Assembly (NCBI RefSeq): GCF_004346225.1
Contig: NZ_SMAJ01000002.1
Span: 1 to 64,000 of the forward strand
DNA length: 64,000 nt
DNA from: Paralcaligenes ureilyticus
GTDB taxonomy: Bacteria > Pseudomonadota > Gammaproteobacteria > Burkholderiales > Burkholderiaceae_B
Direction of reading: 5' to 3'
Shown here: in pieces, positions 29,235-38,687 of the stretch
How the letters are laid out: the number at the start of each line of letters is the position of its first letter
How positions within the stretch are numbered: position 1 is the first letter of the stretch
Made by a program: the position numbers and the translations under genes
Notes under the pieces: generated by a model
What the model was told of the DNA's origin: nothing
The model's input: only the letters and a program-made list of their open reading frames with translations
Databases searched by the model: none

Positions 29235-29348
29235 TCCCGCAACCGCCATTCATTTTTGCAAGCCACCGGGTGCTATAGTAAAAAAGCGGCATTGAAGCGG
29301 GCACCAGCCTTGCGACGATGCCTGTCATAGTGTTTGAGAGAGACAAGC

Positions 29349-30503
29349 ATGGATTTCGGTCTTAGCGACGAACAACAGGCGTTTGCACACGCCGCCCGAG
29401 AATTCGCAGTAGGCGAATTGGCGCCCAATGCGGCCAAGTGGGACGCCGAATGCATTTTTCCGCGCCAGGCCTTTGCGCGGGCGGGCACCCTGGGTTTCTG
29501 CTCTATCTACGCCCCTGAGTCTATCGGCGGGCTGGGCTTGCCCCGCCTGGATGCCACTCTGGTATTTGAAGAGATGGCCGCTTACGATCCATCCACTACG
29601 GCATTTCTCACCATACATAATATGGCGACCTGGATGATCGGTTCCTGGGCCAGCGCGAGCGTGCGCGACGCCTGGGGGCCGCCTCTGGCATGCGGCGAAA
29701 AGCTGGCCTCCTATTGCCTGACCGAGCCTGGCTCGGGTTCCGATGCGGGGTCCCTGACGACACGCGCTGAAAAACACGGCAACGTCTACAAGATTAATGG
29801 CGCTAAAGCGTTTATCTCCGGCGCGGGCGATACCGATGTCCTGGTGCTGATGGCGCGCACGGGCGGCGCGGGCGCCAAGGGCATTTCGGCGTTTGTGGTG
29901 CCCGCCGACCTGCCTGGAATTACCTACGGGCGCAAGGAAGACAAAATGGGCTGGAATAGCCAGTCGACGCGCGCCATTACCTTTGAAAACGTCGAGGTGC
30001 CTGCTGAAAACCTGCTGGGCCAGGAAGGCGATGGCTTCAAATTCGCCATGAAGGGCCTGGATGGCGGGCGCATCAATATCGGCACGTGTTCGGTGGGAGC
30101 CGCCCAAGGAGCCTACGATGCGGCGCGCCGCTACATGGGCGAGCGCAAACAGTTCGGCCAGCCTCTGGCCGGTTTTCAGGCGCTGCAGTTCAAGCTGGCC
30201 GATATGCTTACCCATATTGTGGCGGCGCGCCAGATGGTGCGTCTGGCGGCCTCCAAACTCGACCAGGAAGACCCCCAGGCGGCGACGTATTGCGCCATGG
30301 CCAAGCGTTTGGCAACCGATCTGGGCTTTCAGGTATGCCTTGATGCCCAGCAAATTCATGGCGGTTATGGCTACCTGAAAGATTACCCGCTGGAGCGGTT
30401 GGTGCGCGACAGCCGCGTTCATCAAATACTCGAAGGTACCAACGAAATCATGCGGGTCATCGTGGCCCGCCAAATTCTGGAAAAAGGCGCTGACATTCGA
30501 TGA
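29349..30503 (+). CDS. Acyl-CoA dehydrogenase, probably isobutyryl-CoA dehydrogenase
   Basis: This FAD enzyme would oxidise isobutyryl-CoA to methacrylyl-CoA in valine breakdown. The 384-residue product has the family layout: helical N-terminus (DFGLSDEQQAFAHAAREFAV), the FAD site YCLTEPGSGSDAGSL, and the C-terminal segment QIHGGYGYLKDYPLERLVRD followed by ILEGTNEI, where the Glu is the expected catalytic base. The substrate is inferred from the next two genes, which encode later valine steps. The ATG at 29349 gives the normal N-terminus. The stop overlaps the next ATG by 4 bases. Confidence 0.9.
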   Translation: MDFGLSDEQQAFAHAAREFAVGELAPNAAKWDAECIFPRQAFARAGTLGFCSIYAPESIGGLGLPRLDATLVFEEMAAYDPSTTAFLTIHNMATWMIGSWASASVRDAWGPPLACGEKLASYCLTEPGSGSDAGSLTTRAEKHGNVYKINGAKAFISGAGDTDVLVLMARTGGAGAKGISAFVVPADLPGITYGRKEDKMGWNSQSTRAITFENVEVPAENLLGQEGDGFKFAMKGLDGGRINIGTCSVGAAQGAYDAARRYMGERKQFGQPLAGFQALQFKLADMLTHIVAARQMVRLAASKLDQEDPQAATYCAMAKRLATDLGFQVCLDAQQIHGGYGYLKDYPLERLVRDSRVHQILEGTNEIMRVIVARQILEKGADIR

Positions 30504-31630
30504 ATTCCCCGGTTCAGTTCGACGTTTTATCAACCGCCAATCGAAAGAATGCCGGGGTTGCAACCCTGAATCAGCCCCAGACCTTGAATGGCCTGTCGCT
30601 CGAAATGTGCCAATTGCTGGCCCAGCAGTTAAGTCGCTGGGAAAATGACGAGTCGATTGCCTTTGTCATTCTGAAAGGGGCGGGCGAAAAAGCCTTTTGC
30701 GCGGGAGGCGATTTGCATGGGCTGTACCAGGCGATGCAGGCCAATCAAGGTGGCCAGGCGTGGGACAACCCTTATGCGCGGCAGTTTTTCGACGTAGAGT
30801 ATCGCCTCGATTACCAGATCCATACCTATCCCAAGCCTATACTGTGCTGGGGCAACGGCATCGTCATGGGTGGCGGCGTCGGTCTGATGATGGGGGCCAG
30901 TCATCGTGTCGCGAGCGAAACCACGCGTTTTGCCATGCCCGAGATCACCATAGGCCTGTTTCCCGATGTGGGGGGCACGTGGATGCTAAGCCGCCTGCCG
31001 CGCGGCATAGGAACGTTTCTGGCGCTGACCGGCGCACAGCTGGGTGCGTCCGATCTGCGTCACCTCGGCCTGACCGACTATACCCTTGCAGCGTCGCGTT
31101 GGCCCGATTTTATAGACGGCGTTCAACGTAGCTCATGGTCGGATTCCCGAAACCGCAACGATGTGCAGCTGCGCGATCTGCTGCTGCGCCTGCAACCCGA
31201 CCCCGGCCTGCCGGCCGGCCCTTTGCAGGCACATTACGCGCGGATCAACGATGAGTGCGACGGCGCGGATTTCGAAGCAGTGTGCGCCCACATTGCGGCG
31301 CTGGCCGAGCATGACGACCCGTGGCTCAAGCGTGCGGCGGCCACCTTCAAGGCCGGTGCGCCAGGCTCGGCGCGTCTTTGCTTTGCCTTGTTGCGCCGGA
31401 CTCGTTTGCTGTCTTTGGCCGATGCGTTCCGGCAAGAATATATCGTGTCCCTGCAATGTGGCGTGGCGGGGGACTTCCAGGAAGGAATACGCGCTTTGCT
31501 GGTCGACAAAGACAAACAGCCCAAATGGCAGCCGGCGAGGCTGGCCGATGCGACCGACGACTGGGTGCAGCGCTTTTTTGTGCCGCCCTGGCCGGATACG
31601 CAAGGCCATCCGCTGGCGGATATGGGATAG
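30500..31630 (+). CDS. 3-hydroxyisobutyryl-CoA hydrolase (enoyl-CoA hydratase family)
   Basis: The product would release 3-hydroxyisobutyrate from its CoA ester in valine catabolism. It is a 376-residue crotonase-fold protein with the oxyanion-hole segments AFCAGGDLHGLYQAM and GIVMGGGVGLMMG, and the stretch FAMPEITIGLFPDVGGTWML that marks hydrolases of the HIBCH type. The C-terminal EYIVSLQCGVAGDFQEGIRA and LVDKDKQPKW are also HIBCH-like and absent from simple enoyl-CoA hydratases of about 260 residues. It overlaps the upstream dehydrogenase by 4 bases. Automatic annotation may call it enoyl-CoA hydratase/isomerase. Confidence 0.9.
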   Translation: MNSPVQFDVLSTANRKNAGVATLNQPQTLNGLSLEMCQLLAQQLSRWENDESIAFVILKGAGEKAFCAGGDLHGLYQAMQANQGGQAWDNPYARQFFDVEYRLDYQIHTYPKPILCWGNGIVMGGGVGLMMGASHRVASETTRFAMPEITIGLFPDVGGTWMLSRLPRGIGTFLALTGAQLGASDLRHLGLTDYTLAASRWPDFIDGVQRSSWSDSRNRNDVQLRDLLLRLQPDPGLPAGPLQAHYARINDECDGADFEAVCAHIAALAEHDDPWLKRAAATFKAGAPGSARLCFALLRRTRLLSLADAFRQEYIVSLQCGVAGDFQEGIRALLVDKDKQPKWQPARLADATDDWVQRFFVPPWPDTQGHPLADMG

Positions 31631-31702
31631 CGGCCGCCGGCCGCAAGTTGAATACCGAAGTCGTTCCGAATAGAAGACAAACCCTGTAACGAAGGAGATA
31701 AC

Positions 31703-32587
31703 ATGAGTCGCATTGCATTTATAGGCCTGGGCCACATGGGCGGCCCGATGGCGTTGAACCTGTCCCGTGCCGGGCATGAACTGGTGGTGTTCGATCTGGT
31801 TCCCGCAGCCATCAAAACCCTGACCGACGCTGGCGCGCGCGCCGCCCAAACCGCGCAGGACGCCGTGAAGGGCGCAGAGGTGGTTATTTCGATGTTGCCG
31901 GCCAGCCAGCATGTCGAAGGCCTGTACTTGAGCGAAACCGATTTGCTGGCGCATATCGATCCTTCTTCGCTGGTGCTCGAGTGCAGCACGATTTCTCCCG
32001 AGTCGGCACGCAAAGTGGCGCAAGCTGCCCAGGCCCGTGGCATACGCATGATCGATGCGCCGGTGTCGGGAGGCACAGGCGGAGCCGTGGCCGGCACGCT
32101 CACCTTTATCGTGGGCGGGGATGCTGCGGCGTTGGAGGCGGCCATGCCGATTCTGGAAAAAATGGGCAAGAACATTTTCCACGCCGGAGCGGCTGGAGCG
32201 GGGCAGGTGGCCAAAATCTGCAATAACATGCTGCTGGGCATTTTGATGGCGGGCACTTCGGAAGCGCTATCCCTGGGCGTGGCCAATGGCCTGGATCCCA
32301 AAGTGCTCTCCGATATCATCGCCAAGAGTTCCGGCCGCAACTGGGCCACCGAGCTTTACAATCCCTGGCCGGGTGTCATGGAAAATGCCCCGGCATCCAA
32401 GGCTTACGCAGGTGGGTTTGGCGTAGATTTGATGCTCAAGGATCTGGGACTGGCGGCCGAATCGGCGCTGCACGCCCGGGCGACAATTCCCCTGGGGGAA
32501 CTGGCGCGCAATCTGTATTCTTTGCACAGTGCGCAGGGCAACGGCCGTCTGGATTTTTCCAGTATCCTGAATTTGTTCAAGAAGTGA
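31703..32587 (+). CDS. mmsB: 3-hydroxyisobutyrate dehydrogenase
   Basis: MmsB oxidises 3-hydroxyisobutyrate to methylmalonate semialdehyde with NAD. The 294-residue product has the N-terminal Rossmann motif IAFIGLGHMGGPMALNLSRA, the substrate-binding DAPVSGGTGGAVAGTL, and AGQVAKICNNMLLG with the catalytic Lys. A good AAGGAG site precedes the ATG. It is third in the valine operon. The methylmalonate semialdehyde dehydrogenase (mmsA) that would complete the pathway is not in this window. Confidence 0.95.
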   Translation: MSRIAFIGLGHMGGPMALNLSRAGHELVVFDLVPAAIKTLTDAGARAAQTAQDAVKGAEVVISMLPASQHVEGLYLSETDLLAHIDPSSLVLECSTISPESARKVAQAAQARGIRMIDAPVSGGTGGAVAGTLTFIVGGDAAALEAAMPILEKMGKNIFHAGAAGAGQVAKICNNMLLGILMAGTSEALSLGVANGLDPKVLSDIIAKSSGRNWATELYNPWPGVMENAPASKAYAGGFGVDLMLKDLGLAAESALHARATIPLGELARNLYSLHSAQGNGRLDFSSILNLFKK

Positions 32588-32595
32588 TGCGACGG

Positions 32596-32752
32596 TGTAG
32601 CCCCGTAGGGGCGACCCTTGTGGTTGTTTGTTGATAGTCAGGACGGTATTTTGCATGGATGACAGGCACAAGGCCTGTCGCTACAAAATCGAGAGAGCCG
32701 CGGCAAAATCGTAGCCGTGAATCATGTAGCGGCACCCCTTGTGGGTGCCATC
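32596..32752. repeat. Three-hairpin composite element (locus d)
   Basis: In order: a plus-sense unit (GTAG head, left arm GGCGACC, loop CTTGT, right arm GGTTGTT, which can pair only with wobble); a linker containing GACGGTATTTTGC; a minus-sense unit with stem GACAGGC/GCCTGTC; a spacer containing GTGAATCAT; and a plus-sense unit with stem GGCACCC/GGGTGCC. It fills the gap between convergent mmsB and ygfZ. The order of parts is the same at locus e (38480-38637). Confidence 0.85.
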
Positions 32753-32777
32753 GACGCCTACACCCGGAGCAACCCGA

Positions 32778-33833
32778 TCAGGCCTCGGCCTTGATTTCGT
32801 AGGGCAGTGCTTGCAGCGTAATAGCCGGGCCATCGGCCCGCCCCAATCTGAATGCGGCCGAGTCCAGATCCGACAACTGCACTTCAAGCAACAAATGCAG
32901 GCGACTGTCGTAAGCTGCATTGATGACCCGCCCGCAAGGGTTGTCCGGGTGATGGGCGTCGTAAATATCCTGATTAGGCAGGGCGGCGGACGCGGGTGCA
33001 AGCCCTGCTTGCACGCATCCATACGCCATGCGTCTTTTTACCGTACCCCGGTAGTGGCTGCGCGCCACGATTTCCTGGCCGGGATAACAGCCCTTGGTGA
33101 AGCTCACCCCGTCGATAAGGTCCAGGTTCAATGTTTGCGGTATGAAGACATCCTGGGTTGCCGCCACGATCCAGGGCAGGCCGGCGACGATATCCCCCAC
33201 CTGCCACGCACTGGCTTCATCGCTGGGGCCTGCCGCCGGCGATACTTCAGGCTGGTCGGGGTTTGACGCAGTTGCGCCCGATGCCGAGCCTGGAGTTGAA
33301 GCCGCAGGGTCCAAGCCGATATGCCACCAGCGGTCAACGGCGGTATCGGCCGACGGCGCGGCAATCCAGGTTCCTGCGTCAGTGTGGACAACCGTCCAGG
33401 CCGAGGGTTTGGCCGGCAGCTGGACCATATCGTTTGCCAGGGACGCCTTGCCGCTTTCTGGAATGTTTGCGCCGCCTGACGATTGGGCGTTGCGTACGAC
33501 GTGCACGCCCAGCACGGACAGAGGGGTAAGGCTGAGTTTGGCCTTGGCGCGCAGTACATACATGGATAAGCGCTTGACGATGGCCTGGGCGATATCGGCC
33601 TTGATCAGGGCGCGAAGGGTGGGGGTTTGCGGGTTATCGGCGCGCCAGACGACCAGGCTGCCCAACAGGCGTCCCTTGGGGCTGCAGTAGCCTGCCAGAC
33701 GGGCCGCATTTTCAGGCAAGTTGGCGATATCGTGCGTGATCTGGCCATGCATAAAGCCGATGGCGTCGGCGCCTGTTATTTCAATGACCGCCAGGTCATC
33801 GAGAGGAATAGCAAAAAGTGACAAATCGTTCAT
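32778..33833 (-). CDS. ygfZ: YgfZ/GcvT-like folate-binding protein
   Basis: YgfZ helps maintain certain iron-sulfur enzymes with a tetrahydrofolate cofactor. The 351-residue product has the family signature KGCYPGQEIVARSHYRG near residue 250. The N-terminal region resembles aminomethyltransferase (IEITGADAIGFMHGQITHDI). A Pro/Ala/Ser-rich linker of about 35 residues lies before that signature and is unusual. The ATG at 33833 is preferred to one at 33863 because it is closer to the family start, though neither has a clear Shine-Dalgarno. It is divergent from mltG. Confidence 0.92.
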   Translation of the reverse strand: MNDLSLFAIPLDDLAVIEITGADAIGFMHGQITHDIANLPENAARLAGYCSPKGRLLGSLVVWRADNPQTPTLRALIKADIAQAIVKRLSMYVLRAKAKLSLTPLSVLGVHVVRNAQSSGGANIPESGKASLANDMVQLPAKPSAWTVVHTDAGTWIAAPSADTAVDRWWHIGLDPAASTPGSASGATASNPDQPEVSPAAGPSDEASAWQVGDIVAGLPWIVAATQDVFIPQTLNLDLIDGVSFTKGCYPGQEIVARSHYRGTVKRRMAYGCVQAGLAPASAALPNQDIYDAHHPDNPCGRVINAAYDSRLHLLLEVQLSDLDSAAFRLGRADGPAITLQALPYEIKAEA

Positions 33834-33926
33834 GGATGCAGCAACGCTTAGTACAAGAGACACAAGCGTTTATCATAACGGGCTTGTGGAATTGTTGCTT
33901 TCGCGGCTCGGCTACACTCTGGAGTA

Positions 33927-34937
33927 ATGAGAAAATTGCGAACCCTATTTCGGCTGATTCTTCTACTGTGCGTGGTGCTCGCGGCGGCTGCTGCGGGCGC
34001 GGCCTGGTACTGGACACATCATCCCGTGACACTCAAGGCCGATCGCATCGATTACCTGGTGGAAGTCGGCAGCCGGCCCCGGACGGTTGCCCGTGCCATG
34101 CTGAAATCGGGTATACAGATAAACGAAGATGCGTTCGTTCTATTGGCGCGGTTGACTGGGCTCGACAAGCAGATCAAGGCCGGTGGCTATGAGGCTGTGC
34201 AGGGCGACACGCCTTTGATATTGCTCGAGCGCATGGCCAGTGGCGAGATGACTCAAACGCATATCACGCTGGTCGAAGGATGGACGTATGCCCGCATACG
34301 CCAAGCCCTGCGAGACAACCCGCAAATCCGGCAGACTCTGGGCAACGTCAGCGATGTCGAATTGCTAAAGCGCCTTGGGTCGGATCAAAGCAGTCTCGAA
34401 GGCCTGTTTTTCCCCGATACCTATGTGTTCGTCCCGGACTCCGACGATTTCGACATCTTGCGCCGTGCCTATCATGCGGGCCGGCAGCAGTTGGCGTCGA
34501 TCTGGGATGAACGCGACCCGAACCTCCCCATCACCACACCGTATCAGGCGTTGATACTGGCCTCTCTTATCGAAAAAGAAACCGGCGCGAGCGCTGATCG
34601 CAGCCGCATTGCGGGGGTGTTCGTCAATCGCCTGCGGCTCGATATGCCCCTGCAGACCGATCCTAGCGTTATCTACGGCATGGGCGATACCTATCAAGGG
34701 AAAATCCACAAAAGCGACCTGGCGGCGGACACGCCCTGGAACACGTACACGCGCACGGGCCTGCCTCCTACGCCCATCGCCTGCCCAGGCCGGGCTTCTC
34801 TGCTTGCCGCAGTGCATCCCGACAAACACAACTATCTGTACTTCGTGTCGCGTGGTGACGGTACCAGCGAGTTTTCGCAAGACTTGCCGGCGCACAATCG
34901 TGCCGTATCCAAGTACATTTTAAAAGCCAATCGATAA
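33927..34937 (+). CDS. mltG: Endolytic murein transglycosylase MltG
   Basis: MltG cuts nascent peptidoglycan strands in the periplasm and is thought to set glycan length. The 336-residue product has one N-terminal membrane anchor ([20 protein letters not shown]), a LysM-like region, and the YceG catalytic domain with [20 protein letters not shown], where the Glu is the expected catalytic residue. GGAG lies very close (2 bases) to the ATG. The stop shares a base with the tmk start. The order mltG-tmk-holB-tatD is conserved in proteobacteria. Confidence 0.95.
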   Translation: MRKLRTLFRLILLLCVVLAAAAAGAAWYWTHHPVTLKADRIDYLVEVGSRPRTVARAMLKSGIQINEDAFVLLARLTGLDKQIKAGGYEAVQGDTPLILLERMASGEMTQTHITLVEGWTYARIRQALRDNPQIRQTLGNVSDVELLKRLGSDQSSLEGLFFPDTYVFVPDSDDFDILRRAYHAGRQQLASIWDERDPNLPITTPYQALILASLIEKETGASADRSRIAGVFVNRLRLDMPLQTDPSVIYGMGDTYQGKIHKSDLAADTPWNTYTRTGLPPTPIACPGRASLLAAVHPDKHNYLYFVSRGDGTSEFSQDLPAHNRAVSKYILKANR

Positions 34938-35599
34938 TGCAAAACCGGCGCGGCTGTTTTATAACCCTGGAAGGCCTGGACGGTGCAGGCAAAAGCACGC
35001 ATGTGCGTTGGTTGATAGACGAAATCCGCCGGCGTGGCATTTCTGTAATAGCCACTCGCGAGCCGGGCGGCACGCCGCTAGGCGAGCAGTTGCGGCAAAT
35101 GGTGCTGAGCGAGCCCATGCATCTTAAAACCGAGACGCTGCTGATGTTTGCCGCGCGTTGCGAGCACCTGCAGAACGTGATTGAGCCGGCGCTGGCGGCA
35201 GGCCGTTGGGTCGTGTGCGATCGATTTACCGATGCCAGTTATGCGTATCAAGGTGGCGGGCGGGAACTGGGCGGCGCCATGATCGAAACGCTGGAGCAGT
35301 GGGTTCACCCCGGTTTGCAGCCTGATCGCACCTGGTTGTTTGACGTACCGCTCGCTGTGGCGCGCGAACGTCTGGCCCACACACGCGAACTGGACCGGTT
35401 CGAACAAGAGGGCTCGGCATTTTTTGAACGTACCCGGCAGGCCTATCATGAACGCGCGCGGCAGCAGCCCGGGCGTTTGCATATTGTCGATTCGACCCGG
35501 CCCATTGACGTGGTGCGAGCCGATCTGGCGCAGCAGCTTGGTGCTCTGATACAAGCTTATGGCGTCGTGCCGCCCTCTTCAGGCGGGGCTCTGGAATGA
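34937..35599 (+). CDS. tmk: Thymidylate kinase
   Basis: Tmk phosphorylates dTMP to dTDP. The 220-residue product has the P-loop [19 protein letters not shown], the DR(Y/F) motif in [19 protein letters not shown], and the lid segment [17 protein letters not shown]. It overlaps mltG by one base and holB by four bases, so it is part of a coupled operon. Confidence 0.97.
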   Translation: MQNRRGCFITLEGLDGAGKSTHVRWLIDEIRRRGISVIATREPGGTPLGEQLRQMVLSEPMHLKTETLLMFAARCEHLQNVIEPALAAGRWVVCDRFTDASYAYQGGGRELGGAMIETLEQWVHPGLQPDRTWLFDVPLAVARERLAHTRELDRFEQEGSAFFERTRQAYHERARQQPGRLHIVDSTRPIDVVRADLAQQLGALIQAYGVVPPSSGGALE

Positions 35600-36645
35600 G
35601 CGCCATTCCGCGTTTCCTGTCCTGGCAAGAAGATCTGGCGCGATCATGGCTGGGCCAGCGTGAACGTTTTGCCCATGCGTGGCTCATACATGGCGTGGGC
35701 GGCATCGGCAAGCGCCAGTTTGCGTTGGCGGCGGCGGCCAGCCTTTTGTGCGAGGCTCCGGTTCAGGGCCTGGCTTGCGGCCAGTGCGCGGCCTGCCATT
35801 GGCTGGCCGGCAACAATCATCCCGATTTGCGCCGGATTCGGCCCGATGCGATTGCGCAGGATGAGGGCGTCGAGGCGGTTGCCGAAGAAGAAGCAACTGC
35901 GTCCACCGCGAAGAAAGCGCCGTCGAAGGAAATACGTGTCGACCAGTTGCGTGAGTTAAGCTCCTGGTTCAATACGGCGACGCATCGCGGAGGATGGCGT
36001 GTGGCCGTGTTGTATCCGGCCCAGGCGCTCAACAGCATATCGGCCAATGCCCTGCTTAAAGTTTTGGAGGAGCCTCCAGAACATACCGTATTCTTGCTGG
36101 TTGCCGAGGCGCCGGACCGCTTGCTGCCAACCTTGGTGTCACGTTGCCGAAGGTTGCCGCTGGCGAGTCCGCCCAGCGAGGTCTGCCTGGAGTGGTTAAG
36201 AGGTCAAGGCCTGGATGCCCCCGAATCGTGGCTTGCGGCCGCGGGAGGTGCACCCTTGTCGGCGTTGCAACTGGCCCAGAGCGGCACCGCCGCCTGTCCC
36301 GACTGGCTGCGACAGTTGGTCGATCCCTTGGCCCGGGCACAGAACCCCGATATCGGCGGTTTGGCCGATGGGCTTGAGAAAGAGCCTCCGAGCGTGTGGA
36401 TCGATACCTTGCAAAGGCTGTTTGTGGATATGTCGCTCGCGGCCTCCGGCGTGCCGGTTCGCTATTTTCCGACGCTGGGAGAAAGCATAAGGGCGGCGGC
36501 TGCCCGCGCATCGCTGGCCAATCTGAGCGATACTGGCAAATGGCTGGGCCAGCAGCGCGCGGTCGCCGGCCATCCCTTGAACGCCAAGTTGCTGGTGCAT
36601 AGCGTGCTGCAGCGCGTGGCGCTGGCGTGTCTGCCGGCTCGTTAG
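35596..36645 (+). CDS. holB: DNA polymerase III subunit delta'
   Basis: Delta' is the fixed jaw of the clamp loader. The 349-residue product has a degenerate P-loop ([13 protein letters not shown]), a zinc-binding cluster ([19 protein letters not shown]), the sensor-like [20 protein letters not shown] and SRCRRLPL. An acidic-basic linker of about 25 residues ([20 protein letters not shown]) between the zinc module and the next strand is a small lineage-specific insertion. Confidence 0.95.
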   Translation: MSAIPRFLSWQEDLARSWLGQRERFAHAWLIHGVGGIGKRQFALAAAASLLCEAPVQGLACGQCAACHWLAGNNHPDLRRIRPDAIAQDEGVEAVAEEEATASTAKKAPSKEIRVDQLRELSSWFNTATHRGGWRVAVLYPAQALNSISANALLKVLEEPPEHTVFLLVAEAPDRLLPTLVSRCRRLPLASPPSEVCLEWLRGQGLDAPESWLAAAGGAPLSALQLAQSGTAACPDWLRQLVDPLARAQNPDIGGLADGLEKEPPSVWIDTLQRLFVDMSLAASGVPVRYFPTLGESIRAAAARASLANLSDTGKWLGQQRAVAGHPLNAKLLVHSVLQRVALACLPAR

Positions 36646-36682
36646 GCGGACGCTTTTCGATTAATCCGTATCCGAAGCGATT

Positions 36683-37453
36683 ATGTACGTTGATTCTCAT
36701 TGCCACCTGAATTTTCCTGAGCTGGCCAAAAATCTGCCCGATATATTGAACCGGATGGAACAAAATCGCGTCAGCCATGCGCTGGTCGTCAGCGTCAACT
36801 TGCCTGATTGGCCTGGGATCATCGATCTGGTCGAGCCTTATGCGCACTTATATGCCTCGGTGGGCGTGCATCCCGATTATGAAGATACGCCCGAACCTAC
36901 GGTGGACGAACTCGTGCGCCTGGCGCAAGCACCCAAGGTCGTTGCCATAGGCGAGACCGGCCTGGATTATTGCCGCTTGTCCGAGCCGCTGGAATGGCAG
37001 CGCGAACGCTTCAGGACGCATATCCGAGCCAGCAAGCGCAGCGGCTTGCCTTTGATTATCCATACACGCTCGGCCAGCGCCGACACCCTGCGCATCATGC
37101 GCGAAGAAGGGGCGGGCGAATGCGGTGGCGTCATGCACTGTTTCACCGAGTCCTGGGATGTCGCCCAAGCCGCCATGGATATGAATTTCTATATTTCCTT
37201 GTCCGGAATCGTGACCTTCAAAAATGCGCGGGATCTGCACGATCTGGCCAGAAAATTGCCGCTGGATCGGCTGCTGATTGAAACCGATTCTCCCTACCTA
37301 GCCCCGGTGCCGTATCGCGGCAAGTTGAACGATCCATCCAAAGTGGTTCATGTGGCCGAAAAAATAGCCGATTTGCGTGGCATACCCGTGTTGGATGTAG
37401 CACGCCATTCAAAGCGAAATTTTTTCAGTCTTTTCAATAAAGCAGGTAAATAA
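36683..37453 (+). CDS. TatD-family metal-dependent hydrolase (YcfH-like)
   Basis: TatD-type enzymes are cytoplasmic metal-dependent DNases or related hydrolases. The 256-residue product has the metal ligands of the family: H-x-H in VDSHCHLNF, Glu in AIGETGLDYC, His in LIIHTRSA and MHCFTES, and Asp in ETDSPYLAPVPYRG. It follows holB by 37 bases, and the adjacency to tmk-holB points to the YcfH subgroup. The physiological substrate is unknown. Confidence 0.94.
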   Translation: MYVDSHCHLNFPELAKNLPDILNRMEQNRVSHALVVSVNLPDWPGIIDLVEPYAHLYASVGVHPDYEDTPEPTVDELVRLAQAPKVVAIGETGLDYCRLSEPLEWQRERFRTHIRASKRSGLPLIIHTRSASADTLRIMREEGAGECGGVMHCFTESWDVAQAAMDMNFYISLSGIVTFKNARDLHDLARKLPLDRLLIETDSPYLAPVPYRGKLNDPSKVVHVAEKIADLRGIPVLDVARHSKRNFFSLFNKAGK

Positions 37454-37520
37454 ATTAAAGTAAATTATAGATATATTACTTTAACTAAATTACATTAAAT
37501 ATTACTTGTAAATAATTGAT
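37454..37520. promoter_or_regulatory. AT-rich island before the ankyrin gene
   Basis: This stretch is about 85-90% A+T in an otherwise GC-rich window and extends to the ATG of the ankyrin gene. It contains several TATA-like hexamers, so it is a likely promoter or a site for an AT-binding nucleoid protein. No Shine-Dalgarno is visible before the following ATG. Confidence 0.45.
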
Positions 37521-38471
37521 ATGAAACAACAATATATTATTTCGTCGATATTCAAATACCTTAACGGCGTGGGTTTGCTGGCGTGCCTGGCGGGTTTGTT
37601 GCTTTGCACGGCGGCCCGGGCGGCGAATCCGGCTGGCTGGTGGATCGACATCACCAACGATCGCGCCACCGATATCAAAACCATGCTGGCCGAGGGCGCC
37701 GATCCCAACGCGCTTAGCCCAAAGGGACAGCCGTCGATTATGCAGGCGGTGCGCGACGGTGCCTGGAAAGTCTACGATGTTCTGGCGGCTGATCGGAAAA
37801 CTGATGTCAATGCCCTTAATATCAGCCACGAAACGCCATTAATGTATCTGGCCGTGGTCGGGCAAACCCAAAGAGCCGAAGCGCTTATTGGCCGTGGAGC
37901 CGAGGTGAACCGCCTGGGGTGGACGCCTCTGCAATATGCTGCATCCAAAGGGCATCTTGATACAGTGCAGATGTTGATTGCGCACAAAGCCATTATTGAT
38001 GCCCCTTCGCCCGACGGCACGACAGCCCTGATGTTGGCAGCTTATGCGGGCAGCGACGGTATAGTGCGGGCGCTTCTTGCGGCGGGAGCCGTCGTTACGG
38101 TTGAAAATTTGGGTCATCACAATGCCGCCGACTGGGCGCGTCAGGGCAAGCATGATGCCTTGGCCGATAGACTCGATGCGCTCATTAAGAAGACACTGGC
38201 CGAGCAGGCGGCGCAGCATGACAAGAATATGGCCGAGGAGGCGGCGCACGCCGCTGCGCCGGGCACAGCACCGGGTGCTGCAACGATACCTACGGTGGAT
38301 ATCACCGGGAGTTCCGACGCGGGCGCTGCAGGCAAGCCTGGCGCGGCGGGAGGCGACTCCGCTGTTGGCAAAAATGCGCAGCCCGCTTCCAGGAAGGGCG
38401 GTGGCGATGGCAGCGGCACGTCGCAGTATTTCAATTCCGAGGACAACGCCGGCCCGGCGAAGGTTCACTAA
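37521..38471 (+). CDS. Exported ankyrin-repeat protein
   Basis: The 316-residue product has a signal peptide ending near LLCTAARA, then about four to five ankyrin repeats (residues about 45-210; for example LGWTPLQYAASKGHLDTVQM and GTTALMLAAYAGSDGIVRAL). After a Lys/Ala/Glu-rich helix, the last 80 residues are low-complexity Ala/Gly/Pro/Ser. Ankyrin repeats bind other proteins; exported bacterial examples are often linked to oxidative stress or catalase function, but nothing here fixes a partner. The start lacks a visible Shine-Dalgarno and lies right behind an AT-rich stretch. Confidence 0.85.
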   Translation: MKQQYIISSIFKYLNGVGLLACLAGLLLCTAARAANPAGWWIDITNDRATDIKTMLAEGADPNALSPKGQPSIMQAVRDGAWKVYDVLAADRKTDVNALNISHETPLMYLAVVGQTQRAEALIGRGAEVNRLGWTPLQYAASKGHLDTVQMLIAHKAIIDAPSPDGTTALMLAAYAGSDGIVRALLAAGAVVTVENLGHHNAADWARQGKHDALADRLDALIKKTLAEQAAQHDKNMAEEAAHAAAPGTAPGAATIPTVDITGSSDAGAAGKPGAAGGDSAVGKNAQPASRKGGGDGSGTSQYFNSEDNAGPAKVH

Positions 38472-38479
38472 GAACGGCC

Positions 38480-38637
38480 GGTGGCACGTCGCAGGGTGAC
38501 GCTTGTGGTCGCCCGCCGGTGATCAAGACGGTATTTTGCGTGGACGACAGGCACAAGGCCTGTCGCTACATAATTCACGCGTCTTGCCGCGACATTCATC
38601 TACGCGTTTTGTAGAGGCAGCCCTTGTGGCTGCCATG
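38480..38637. repeat. Three-hairpin composite element (locus e)
   Basis: In order: a decayed plus-sense unit (arms GGTGACG and GGTCGCC around CTTGT); a linker containing ATCAAGACGGTATTTTGC; a minus-sense unit with stem GACAGGC/GCCTGTC; a spacer; and a plus-sense unit with GTAG-A head and stem GGCAGCC/GGCTGCC. It lies between the convergent ankyrin and RsiV-like genes and mirrors locus d. Confidence 0.85.
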
Positions 38638-38687
38638 CTGCCCAGCACCCTTGCCGTGGCCAGACGAATTGGCCGTGACCAGGCAAC

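Larger units (their letters stand above)
29013..29348. other. 336-base gap: palindrome and three hairpin repeats
   Basis: No gene is seen here. The gap holds a perfect 7-4-7 palindrome (29047-29064), then three GTAG-type hairpin units (29113-29234), then about 110 bases leading to the acyl-CoA dehydrogenase start. The promoter of the downstream operon must lie here, but I cannot place it with confidence. Confidence 0.6.

Noticed and set aside
29325..30563. Minus-strand open frame of 412 codons opposite the acyl-CoA dehydrogenase
   Set aside because: The plus-strand gene has all catalytic motifs; the antisense product has none.
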